Source: CAWCPR01 sp963797475
GTDB taxonomy: Bacteria > Chloroflexota > Anaerolineae > Anaerolineales > UBA4823
NCBI GenBank assembly: GCA_963797475.1
Contig: CAWCPR010000001.1
Location: forward strand, 1,240,001 to 1,304,000
DNA: 64,000 nt
Reading direction: 5' to 3'
The notes under the pieces are model-generated. The model was not told where the DNA came from and searched no databases. It worked only from the letters and a program-made list of their open reading frames with translations. Position numbers and translations under genes: made by a program. Positions 32,894-40,387 of the stretch are shown here, piece after piece (positions within the stretch are counted from its first letter, which is position 1; each line of letters opens with the position of its first letter).

Positions 32894-34378
32894 TCAGGGC
32901 TGTTTCCATTCGAGGACGTCGTATGGCCCTCCTTGTGACAGGGCCACGAAACTTCGCTGCCAGGAGGCGCTGTCGATCAGCCAAAGCCCATTTTCCGATT
33001 GGTTTTTCGCTCCCAAAGGCATTAATGCCAGCCAGCGCCCATCTGGGCTCCAAACTGCGGGCGCGTAATCCATGCCAGTCAGGTGCCATTCCTGGTCCAT
33101 TTGTCCGTCAGCGCTGACCACCCACGTTCCGGCCTGGCTTTCCTCTTTTGATTGCGCCAGTACTGCCAGCCACTTCCCATCCGGACTCCAGCGAAATTCC
33201 AGGCCACTGCTCTCAGTCGCCGGCTCAAAAAGATGCAGCAGTAGAGCGTTTTTTCTTTCCAGGTCAAATACCACCAGCCCCAGGCGTGGGCCTACATTCA
33301 GCACACTTTCCCAACGCCATGCCAACTTCTTGCCATCCGGCGACCACTGCGGTTCGGAGATCCGCTGGCCTTTCAAGCTCTCCAGGCCATAATCACGGGG
33401 GTCGAAAACCTGCGGTCCCTGTTCCCAGCGGTACAGCCAGGCGGTCTCCCCTGCCCCGTATGCGACCCACTGCCCATCCGGCGAAGGCGCTGGCGGGGAT
33501 ACTGCCGGGTGTTCCTCATCCAGAACCTGGTAACCGCTGCCATCGGAATGGATCACAGACAAGTAGCCCATCCCTGCGCTAAGGTCTCGCTCGCCAGTGA
33601 CGGCGAAGGAATCGAACAGGATCAAACCAGGCCGGGCAGGCCACCAGACCCCGCCGCTCTCCTGGCGGTCGGGTGTCAGGGTCAGCTTCAAGAGATTGTC
33701 TTGCGCCAGGTCGATGATCCAATAGTCTCCCAGGCTGTTAACCAATCCCCAACGCCCATCCGGCGAGAGCGCGGAAATGTTGACATTGACATGGTTCGAA
33801 AGCGCCACGGACTGCCCGGCAGCGTTAATTTGATATAACGAAGCATTTCCAAGGAAAGCCCGATAGACCAACCCTGCCAACACGCGCGTCGAAGCCAATA
33901 TCAATTCCGGAGGCGGTGTTGAAGCTACAGTTGGTGAGCGATTCGAACGATCGGGCTGGTGAATGGGCGTCGCAGGCATTTCAAGGATTGAAGTCTCTCT
34001 CAAGGTCGCCGTGGGTGTATTCTGGGAGGCCGAAGGCACGGCGGCGGTGCGCGGCAGAAATTCCAGGCTGACCACAATCAAGATCACGATCAGAGCCAGT
34101 GCAGCCAGGCTAAGCCCTAAGCGCCAGGTGGACCGCATTCCAGCCAGGAGAACTGACTTTCGTTCGGGCGAATCGCTACTTTGCCCGCCTGGAAGGTGGG
34201 ATGGATCCGCCAACCGTTTCTCCAGAGAGGCGACAAAACTCGGGTCCGGATGGATGTCTTGCACCAACCCTAAAAGCTCTTTTGCAAATTCGCGCTGTTC
34301 ATCCGTAAGCGGCGGAGAGCCGCCGGCTTGCGGAGTCGAAATCCAGTCCTGTGCATGAAAATCACTGCGGTCTTTCAT
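32894..34378 (-). CDS. Putative anti-sigma factor with extracytoplasmic beta-propeller
   Basis: The 494-residue protein starts at an ATG that overlaps the sigma factor stop codon (ATGA). It has a cytoplasmic N-terminal helix region (about 20-60), one membrane helix near 88-108, a Thr/Pro-rich linker and a C-terminal TolB/PD40-like propeller with repeated SPDGRW, SPDGQWVAYG, SPDGKKLAW, SPDGKWLAV and SPDGRWLALM motifs. This layout, directly downstream of an ECF sigma factor and with a single membrane span, suggests an anti-sigma factor that senses an extracytoplasmic ligand through the propeller. The N-terminal domain shows no zinc (ZAS) motif, so the anti-sigma role rests on gene context. Confidence 0.7.
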   Translation of the reverse strand: MKDRSDFHAQDWISTPQAGGSPPLTDEQREFAKELLGLVQDIHPDPSFVASLEKRLADPSHLPGGQSSDSPERKSVLLAGMRSTWRLGLSLAALALIVILIVVSLEFLPRTAAVPSASQNTPTATLRETSILEMPATPIHQPDRSNRSPTVASTPPPELILASTRVLAGLVYRAFLGNASLYQINAAGQSVALSNHVNVNISALSPDGRWGLVNSLGDYWIIDLAQDNLLKLTLTPDRQESGGVWWPARPGLILFDSFAVTGERDLSAGMGYLSVIHSDGSGYQVLDEEHPAVSPPAPSPDGQWVAYGAGETAWLYRWEQGPQVFDPRDYGLESLKGQRISEPQWSPDGKKLAWRWESVLNVGPRLGLVVFDLERKNALLLHLFEPATESSGLEFRWSPDGKWLAVLAQSKEESQAGTWVVSADGQMDQEWHLTGMDYAPAVWSPDGRWLALMPLGAKNQSENGLWLIDSASWQRSFVALSQGGPYDVLEWKQP

Positions 34379-34965
34379 CGATCCATCTCCGTCCAACCCG
34401 CCAGACGAATCCTGAGGTCGGCCAGGCCGCGCTGCACCAGCTTCTTGACCGCTGCGGGGTTTTTACTCATCACCTGGCCTACTTCCGCCACGCTCAGCCC
34501 GGCGAAGAAATGCAGCGCCAGGGCTTCCGACCGGTCGGGCGTTAAGTGTCCAAACGCCCTGGCAACCCGGACCATATCCAGACGATGTTCGACGATTTCC
34601 TCAGGCAGCTTCCCCTGTTCAGGACTATTGGCTGCCTGCTCCAGTGGCATTTCTTTCGGTGCAGCGCGGAAATAGTCAATCGCCTTATGCCGGGCAATCC
34701 CCATGATCCAGGCCAATGGAGACCCTTTGTCTACCCGGTATCTTACAAATCCTTCCAGCGCAGAACGGAAAGTCTCGGCTGTCAAATCCTGGGCGTCTTG
34801 AACGTGGCCGCTGCGAGCCAGATGGTAGCGGTAGACGCGTTCCACGTAGCGCCGGTAAATGCCGCTAAAAACATCCGCCTGACCCAAATGCCCACCTGCA
34901 AGATCTTCATTTTCAAAGGCGAACACCTGAAGCGGCGGATGCTGGATTGGCGGCTCCTCATTCAT
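34375..34965 (-). CDS. ECF RNA polymerase sigma factor
   Basis: The 196-residue protein has sigma region 2 (FSGIYRRYVERVYRYHLAR, VQDAQDLTAETFRSALEGF, LAWIMGIARHKAIDYFR) and region 4 (LTPDRSEALALHFFAGLSVAEVGQVMSKNPAAVKKLVQRGLADLR). AGGAG precedes the ATG. It probably directs transcription in response to an envelope signal received by the co-translated membrane protein downstream. A TAGAAT -10 box at 34995-35000 on the minus strand lies about 30 bases ahead of the gene; the promoter it recognises is unknown, and autoregulation is likely. Confidence 0.9.
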   Translation of the reverse strand: MNEEPPIQHPPLQVFAFENEDLAGGHLGQADVFSGIYRRYVERVYRYHLARSGHVQDAQDLTAETFRSALEGFVRYRVDKGSPLAWIMGIARHKAIDYFRAAPKEMPLEQAANSPEQGKLPEEIVEHRLDMVRVARAFGHLTPDRSEALALHFFAGLSVAEVGQVMSKNPAAVKKLVQRGLADLRIRLAGWTEMDR

Positions 34966-35056
34966 GCAAACTCCTCATTTGTTCTGGCTGCCACATTCTA
35001 TATTTTAATTCGGTATTCGAGTAGAATGAGAGACACTTAATAAATTACCCCCAAGC

Positions 35057-35085
35057 TTGACGGGCTTTCCAGGAAATCGTAGAAT
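35057..35085 (+). promoter_or_regulatory. Promoter of the DUF1385 gene
   Basis: TTGACG (35057-35062) and TAGAAT (35080-35085) are separated by 17 bases; the ATG at 35142 follows an AAGGA site. Confidence 0.7.
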
Positions 35086-35141
35086 CAATTTTACAAAAAC
35101 CCGGTACCAAACGCCGGTTTAACGTTTTAAGGACATGGATC

Positions 35142-36023
35142 ATGGAAGAGAAATTACCTGCTTACGGTGGGCAAGCTGTTATCGAGGGCGTGATGATGCG
35201 CGGTTCTCAAGCCCTGGCGATCGCTATGCGCGCACCGGACAACCAAATCGTTATCCACACCGAGTCGCTTTCCGGCATTTATAAAAGCCGCCTGGTGAAA
35301 ATCCCGTTTCTGCGCGGCCTGGTAGCCTTGTGGGATGCCCTCGGATTAGGCGTCCGCGCCTTAACGATTTCAGCTAACACGCAAACTGGGACCGAAGAGA
35401 AGCTGGAAGGGCCGGTATTGTACGGCACCCTGGCAGTTTCCCTGACCTTTGGGATCGCGCTATTCTTCCTGGCGCCGGCGGCTATCGGGCAGTTGAGCGA
35501 AAAATTCCTGCACTGGAACTCCTGGTGGGGCAATCTTGTGGAGGGCTTCATCCGGTTGTTCCTTTTGGTCGCGTACATTTGGGCCATCGGCCTGATGCCA
35601 GACGTCAGGCGGGTATTCGCCTATCACGGCGCGGAACACAAGACCATCAACGCCTTCGAGGCCGGCGCCGAGCTCACACCTGAGAACGTGTCGCTTTATT
35701 CCCTGGAGCACCCACGCTGCGGCACGGCATTTCTCTTGACCCTGGTGCTCTTCTCAATAGTCTTGTTCAGCCTGCTTGGGCCCTTGCCGATCGCCTGGAG
35801 GCTGATCAGCCGGGTGCTGCTTTTGCCGGTGCTGGCAGGCGTCGCTTACGAATACATTCGCTGGACGGCAGGCCACCTTAATTCACCCGTTGTCCGCTGG
35901 CTCATAAAACCCAACCTGGAGCTGCAGCACCTGACGACGCGTGAACCCAACCTCGAAATGCTGGAGGTCTCGATTGCCGCTTTCAACGCCATGCATGTGC
36001 GTGAAAGCACCGTCAACCTTTAA
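35142..36023 (+). CDS. DUF1385 membrane protein
   Basis: The 293-residue protein begins with the DUF1385 motif YGGQAVIEGVMMRGSQALAIAMR (about 8-30), then helix-rich segments including GTLAVSLTFGIALFFLAPAA and the conserved VFAYHGAEHKTINAFEAG (about 156-173) and EHPRCGTAFLLTL. The latter His/Glu/Cys pattern is typical of this YqhQ-like family, whose role is unsettled. Four or five membrane helices are present. It has its own consensus promoter. Confidence 0.88.
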   Translation: MEEKLPAYGGQAVIEGVMMRGSQALAIAMRAPDNQIVIHTESLSGIYKSRLVKIPFLRGLVALWDALGLGVRALTISANTQTGTEEKLEGPVLYGTLAVSLTFGIALFFLAPAAIGQLSEKFLHWNSWWGNLVEGFIRLFLLVAYIWAIGLMPDVRRVFAYHGAEHKTINAFEAGAELTPENVSLYSLEHPRCGTAFLLTLVLFSIVLFSLLGPLPIAWRLISRVLLLPVLAGVAYEYIRWTAGHLNSPVVRWLIKPNLELQHLTTREPNLEMLEVSIAAFNAMHVRESTVNL

Positions 36024-36110
36024 AGTGAATGGAGGTGCATCTTCAATCGCTTAAGACCGAAATGATATTCCTTCCATTTTAATTTCCAGTAAATTGTTAT
36101 CCATAACACC

Positions 36111-37502
36111 ATGACGACCCGCAAAACCGGCACGAAAGCGCTCATTTTGAGCCTCATGGTGCTTGTATTATCCGGTTGCAGCATCGCCGGCAATCTGCTG
36201 CCGCCCACTGCCTCCCTATCACCAACCCTGGTCCCAACCGAAACCGCAGCCGCGCTTCCCGACCTGGCGCTGGAATCGATTGCCGTTGAGCCTGAAAATG
36301 GCGATATTTGCGAGGACCCCAATATCCAATTGGGCATTCGCCTGCAAGTCGTCAACCATGGCGCAGTCAACGCGGGTCCCTTCACCGTCGAAGTGAATGG
36401 AGCCCAGCAGGAAATCCCGGAGGGACTTGCGCCGGGCCAGGTTTTTGTTTTATGGTTCCCGGGTTACAGTCAGGAGAACGAAATTTTGATCGACCCAGGT
36501 AACCTGGTTGCGGAAAGCAGCGAAGAGGACAATCACTTTTTCCGCACCCTGGAAGCGCCGTCGATAAGCCCCAACTGCCCGCCAGAGCCCACTGTGGCAA
36601 TCCCAGACCAGGGCTCCCTTTACACCCTAAACGGGCATACCGCCCAGGTTTGGACGGTGGCTTTCTCCCCCGATGGTAGCCTGGTAGCGTCTGGCTCTGT
36701 CGATGATACCATGCGCTTATGGCGGGTGAACCAAGGCTCCCTCCTGCGTACCATGCAAGGCCACCCTTTTCCGGTGCGCAGCCTGGCCTTCTCCCCGAAT
36801 GGCGCTACGATCGCTACGGGGTCGTACGATGGCCTGGTGCGGTTATGGCGAGTCTCGGATGGAACCTTACTGCGAACGCTGGAGGGGCATGCCGCCAGGG
36901 TCGTCGGTCTGGATTTTTCACCCGACGGTAGAACTCTGGCGACCTGTTCTGACGATTTCACCGTCCGCATATGGCGCCTGACGGACGGTAAAAATATCAC
37001 TACCCTGGATGAAGGCATGGCCTCTGTCAACGGGGTCACCTTCTCTCCGGATGGACGCTTGCTCGCCTGGGCAGAGAACGCCGGGGTCGTGCGAGTCTGG
37101 CAAATTTCGCAGGGTACCTGGGTGTATATCTTCAAAGAAACTACGCAAGACGCCACAAGCATCGCTATTTCCCCGGACGGGCAGATACTCGCGGCCGGTT
37201 TTGGCGACGGCGCTTTACGTCTCTGGCAGCTAAGCGACGGCTCGCTGCTGCAGAGCATGACTGGCCAGCGCGGCGCACTAACCAGCCTGGCTTTCTCCCC
37301 TGACGGGACCCTGTTGGTCAGCGCCTCTCGGGATGGAAACCTGCTGGTATGGAAGGTAACCGGCGGGGATCCCAGCCTGTCCCCCTGGATCTTGCTTCGT
37401 GGTCACGAAGGCCCGGTAAACTCGGTGGCGTTCTCACCCAAGGGGAACTTAATTGCCTCTGCGTCGGACGACCGGACCGTGCGGTTGTGGGCAGTCCCGT
37501 AA
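36111..37502 (+). CDS. Lipoprotein with CARDB domain and WD40 propeller
   Basis: The 463-residue protein has a lipobox (VLVLSGCSIAGN, Cys near 23), a CARDB-type Ig domain (about 48-145, DLALESIAVEPE...LGIRLQVVNHGAVNAGPFTVEV), and then a WD40 propeller with seven repeats of the type LNGHTAQVWTVAFSPDGSLVASGS...DDTMRLWRV, from about residue 170 to the end. The propeller would sit outside the cytoplasmic membrane. No ribosome binding site precedes the ATG. The next gene starts 3 bases after the stop, so they form an operon. Function unknown; binding or scaffolding is likely. Confidence 0.82.
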   Translation: MTTRKTGTKALILSLMVLVLSGCSIAGNLLPPTASLSPTLVPTETAAALPDLALESIAVEPENGDICEDPNIQLGIRLQVVNHGAVNAGPFTVEVNGAQQEIPEGLAPGQVFVLWFPGYSQENEILIDPGNLVAESSEEDNHFFRTLEAPSISPNCPPEPTVAIPDQGSLYTLNGHTAQVWTVAFSPDGSLVASGSVDDTMRLWRVNQGSLLRTMQGHPFPVRSLAFSPNGATIATGSYDGLVRLWRVSDGTLLRTLEGHAARVVGLDFSPDGRTLATCSDDFTVRIWRLTDGKNITTLDEGMASVNGVTFSPDGRLLAWAENAGVVRVWQISQGTWVYIFKETTQDATSIAISPDGQILAAGFGDGALRLWQLSDGSLLQSMTGQRGALTSLAFSPDGTLLVSASRDGNLLVWKVTGGDPSLSPWILLRGHEGPVNSVAFSPKGNLIASASDDRTVRLWAVP

Positions 37503-37505
37503 TTG

Positions 37506-38396
37506 ATGAAAAAGAAACGATCTTTCCTCATCGTTCTATTGACCGTCGCCTGTCTGGCGGTTGCAAGCGCCGGCGCTGTTGCCTGGGGCTGGTTCAACCT
37601 CCGGCCCCAGCCGGCCGAAAAAAACCAGGCGCTTTTCCAGGGGATCACCTACGTTCGTGACGTGCGCCAGTCGCCGCGTCCAATGGTGGTTCACGTTGTC
37701 ACGATCAACCTGCGCGCGGAAGGCATTTCGTTCCTGGTGACTCCGGGCGACCCCGGCTCAGAAATGCCCTTGCGGGCGCGTAAAACCTCTCAATTTCTGA
37801 AAGAATTTGGCGTGCAGTTGGCGATCAACGGCGATGGGTTTTCCCCCTGGAACGCCAGTAACTTGCTGGATTACTATCCGAAAAGCGGTGAAAGGGTCGA
37901 CTGCACCGGGTTTGCCGCCTCGCGCGGGACGATTTACTCCCAGGAGACAGACGCAGAGCCGGTCCTCTACATTTCGCGGGAAAACCGGGCCCACTTCAAT
38001 TCCCCCCTGGGCGGGATTTACAACGCCATCTCCGGAAACTTGATGCTGGTCGAGGATGGCAAAGCCCTCGTCCATGATCGGGACGAGCCTCTGCCGCGCA
38101 CCGCTATCGCGCTCGATAAACGCATGCGCCAGTTGATTCTCGTGCTGGTTGACGGGCGCCAACCGCATTACAGCGAAGGCGCCACGCTGGCGGAGCTGGC
38201 TGAAATCGTGATCGGTTTCGGGGGCTACAGTGCGATGAACCTGGATGGCGGCGGTTCTTCCACCCTGGTTATGCAATCCCCAAATGGAAGCGCGACCCTC
38301 CTCAATTCCCCCGTCGACCAACATATCCCCGGGCGTGAGCGTGTGGTCGGAAACCACCTGGGGGTCTTCGCCAACACAAATTCAGGCGAAGATTAA
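37506..38396 (+). CDS. Phosphodiester glycosidase (NAGPA-domain) protein, third paralogue
   Basis: The 296-residue protein has an N-terminal membrane helix (about 6-28) and a NAGPA domain with FGVQLAINGDGFSPWN (about 103-118), AISGNLMLVEDGKALV, RTAIALDKRMRQLILVLVDGRQPHYSEGATLAELAEI and the loop YSAMNLDGGGSSTLVMQ. It is shorter than the two paralogues at 15.6-19 kb and lacks their linkers and anchors. I chose the ATG at 37506 over the TTG at 37503. It sits 3 bases after the WD40 lipoprotein, so the two probably act together at the cell surface. Substrate unknown. Confidence 0.82.
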   Translation: MKKKRSFLIVLLTVACLAVASAGAVAWGWFNLRPQPAEKNQALFQGITYVRDVRQSPRPMVVHVVTINLRAEGISFLVTPGDPGSEMPLRARKTSQFLKEFGVQLAINGDGFSPWNASNLLDYYPKSGERVDCTGFAASRGTIYSQETDAEPVLYISRENRAHFNSPLGGIYNAISGNLMLVEDGKALVHDRDEPLPRTAIALDKRMRQLILVLVDGRQPHYSEGATLAELAEIVIGFGGYSAMNLDGGGSSTLVMQSPNGSATLLNSPVDQHIPGRERVVGNHLGVFANTNSGED

Positions 38397-38432
38397 TTTC
38401 TACCCGAGATTCACGAGCCAGTCCAACCTTTT

Positions 38433-38852
38433 TCATTCGCCCAGGATTTGCACGACCAGCTCGCGGCGGCGCGGCCGGTTGTCAAAATCAATATAGATGA
38501 TCTGCTGCCAGGTACCGAGCGTGAGCCGCCGGTCGACGAAAGGGACAGTGATGGAGGCGCCCAACAGCGCGGCTCTCACGTGGCTGTGACCGTTGCCATC
38601 CCCCCAACGCTCATTGTGCTGGTAATAGCGCTGCGGATCGATAATTTCATCGAACAGGCGGCGCAGGTCACTCAGCGCGCCGGATTCGAACTCGATGGTC
38701 GTCAGCGCGCTGGTCGAGGATGGGCAAAATATCGTGACGATGCCGTTGCTCAAGCCCGACTCGCTCACCCACTTGGCAACCTGCTCGGTGATATCCAATA
38801 TATCTGTATTGCCCTGTGTGGAAAGCCGGATCGTTTGTGATTTCGTCGCCAT
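38433..38852 (-). CDS. YjbQ/UPF0047 family protein
   Basis: The 139-residue protein is a YjbQ-family member: a beta-rich start TIRLSTQGNTDILDIT, then CPSSTSALTTIEFESGALSDL, the conserved HNERWGDGNGHSHVRAALLGASITVPFVD (about 78-106), and LGTWQQIIYIDFDNRPRRRELVVQILG. The conserved His/Glu cluster suggests a metal site. The family has weak thiamine-phosphate-synthase activity in some members, but its physiological role is unclear. GGAGG is well placed before the ATG. It is convergent with the glycosidase gene. Confidence 0.9.
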   Translation of the reverse strand: MATKSQTIRLSTQGNTDILDITEQVAKWVSESGLSNGIVTIFCPSSTSALTTIEFESGALSDLRRLFDEIIDPQRYYQHNERWGDGNGHSHVRAALLGASITVPFVDRRLTLGTWQQIIYIDFDNRPRRRELVVQILGE

Positions 38853-39096
38853 GGGCGCCTCCTAATTTTGTTTTATCTCTGGAGATTGCGATGAGTTGGC
38901 AGTGCGCGGCAAGGGGATTTTACTACCTGACCTATTCTCTGGCAGCCCAAATACCCTATGCTCCTACTGACCCCTCAAAGCCACGACGCTGGGCGCACGA
39001 ATGACTTAGCAATAGGGATATGACGAAGGAAGGAACCTGCCAGTGCCGGTAGGTGTAATAAGGATAGAGAAAAAACGGTGCAAGAGGAACACAGAC

Positions 39097-40137
39097 ATGA
39101 ACCAGCTTCAGCATCTGTTTGGCTTGTCTTTGCTGGCCGCGGTATTGGCAGCCTGTTCTGGCATTAGCGGGTTCGTTCCTGAAGCAACCAACCCGGCGAA
39201 GCTTTCGCCCGAGGTGCAGACGAGCATTCCCCCATCGCCCTCACCTGTGATACCAGTAGAGACGCAGTCCCCGTCACTTGTCTCCCCGACAGCCAACTCA
39301 TCTTCCACGACCGCGCCGCTGACCAGGGCTGCCATAGCTGCCTGCCCGGTGACCTTCCCGAATGGAAGCCAGCCACCTTATCCTTCGCTTCAATATCCCG
39401 GAGCCCCTCATTCTCCTGGGTACCACGGGAACGGTGTTTTATGGGCTGCCACAGGGACGGGAGGGAAGATCCTGGTACAACCTGCATTAGTGAATGCGGA
39501 TGGTTCGATCGAATGGAAGATGGGTTGGCATCGGGGGGAGCATGGCAAGTTGACCGTCACAGGGAGGCGGCTGGATGCGCCGGCCCCGCCAGCCCAGGGG
39601 TATTATGACATTGAAGGATATGGGGACATCGGCTTTCAAGCCGGTGGGATTACTTTCCCGAGCCAGGGATGTTGGGAAATCACCGGCAAAGTGGGAGAGG
39701 CCAGCCTGACCTTTGTGACCCTGGTGGTGAAAGAACCTTCCTTCGAGTATCTAGAGCCCGCCTGGCGGCCAGAAGGGCTGCAAAAAAAGGATTACGACTT
39801 GACCGGTTATCCACAAACAATCCGAGTAATCTGGGCCTCTCCCATTTGGGACAAAAGTGGGGTTACCTGGGGCTATGGTGAGCTCAGCGTCGAAACCACC
39901 CAAGGTGTACGAGAGAACCACGGCCCTTATCCTGAGGGCGCTACCCAACCAGTCTCGGTCCACGGTCAGCCGGGGGTGTGCATGCAGGGTGATTGGGACA
40001 TAGGCGGCCAATGGCAGGCTGGGGCGGATGCCGGCGCCCTGGAGTGGTCCGACAAGAGCTTCAGCTATCGGATCCGTCAAACCGGACTGGGGCTGGACTG
40101 CCAGGGTCTACAGCGCATTGCAGGACCATCGCCTTAA
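39097..40137 (+). CDS. Lipoprotein of unknown function
   Basis: The 346-residue protein starts at an ATG with AGAGGAA ahead; the first 23 residues are a lipoprotein signal with lipobox LAAC. A Ser/Pro/Thr-rich spacer (about 30-75) is followed by a domain with CPVTFPNGSQPPY, HGNGVLWAATG, WKMGWHRGEHGKLTVTGRRLDAPAPP and the SQGCWEITGKVGEASLTFVTLVV strand. A second half (about 235-330) contains the conserved WD-rich stretch GDWDIGGQWQAGADAGALEW. The first domain resembles that seen in other putative Chloroflexota lipoproteins, but I do not recognise an enzyme or binding family. Confidence 0.7.
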   Translation: MNQLQHLFGLSLLAAVLAACSGISGFVPEATNPAKLSPEVQTSIPPSPSPVIPVETQSPSLVSPTANSSSTTAPLTRAAIAACPVTFPNGSQPPYPSLQYPGAPHSPGYHGNGVLWAATGTGGKILVQPALVNADGSIEWKMGWHRGEHGKLTVTGRRLDAPAPPAQGYYDIEGYGDIGFQAGGITFPSQGCWEITGKVGEASLTFVTLVVKEPSFEYLEPAWRPEGLQKKDYDLTGYPQTIRVIWASPIWDKSGVTWGYGELSVETTQGVRENHGPYPEGATQPVSVHGQPGVCMQGDWDIGGQWQAGADAGALEWSDKSFSYRIRQTGLGLDCQGLQRIAGPSP

Positions 40138-40178
40138 AAGGATCGCGTACAAGTGCAGCAGGCGAAAGTTATCAGATT

Positions 40179-40208
40179 AATCGCCCACGCCGCAATCGCC
40201 CACGCCGC
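40179..40208. repeat. Perfect 15-bp tandem duplication
   Basis: The unit AATCGCCCACGCCGC occurs twice head to tail (40179-40193 and 40194-40208) in the gap after the lipoprotein gene. It looks like a small slippage duplication without obvious function. Confidence 0.75.
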
Positions 40209-40352
40209 TTGATTTCCACCGCCCAGCGTTCGTGGTTTTGAGCCAGTGGATCTACCTGCATCTGTCCATTGGGGGATAAATAGGGCGCTTTGCACTTGAA
40301 CTTGCTTTTCTCAATCCCAAATGACCTGTGTTGGCGGTTGTTCGCGAACTGA

Positions 40353-40381
40353 TTGACGTTCAGCTCTTTGTAATGTAGACT
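40353..40381 (+). promoter_or_regulatory. Leaderless promoter of the hydrolase-ligase fusion gene
   Basis: TTGACG (40353-40358) and TAGACT (40376-40381) are 17 bases apart. The ATG at 40388 lies six bases after the -10 box and has no ribosome binding site, so the message probably starts at or next to the ATG. Confidence 0.6.
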
Positions 40382-40387
40382 TTGCCT

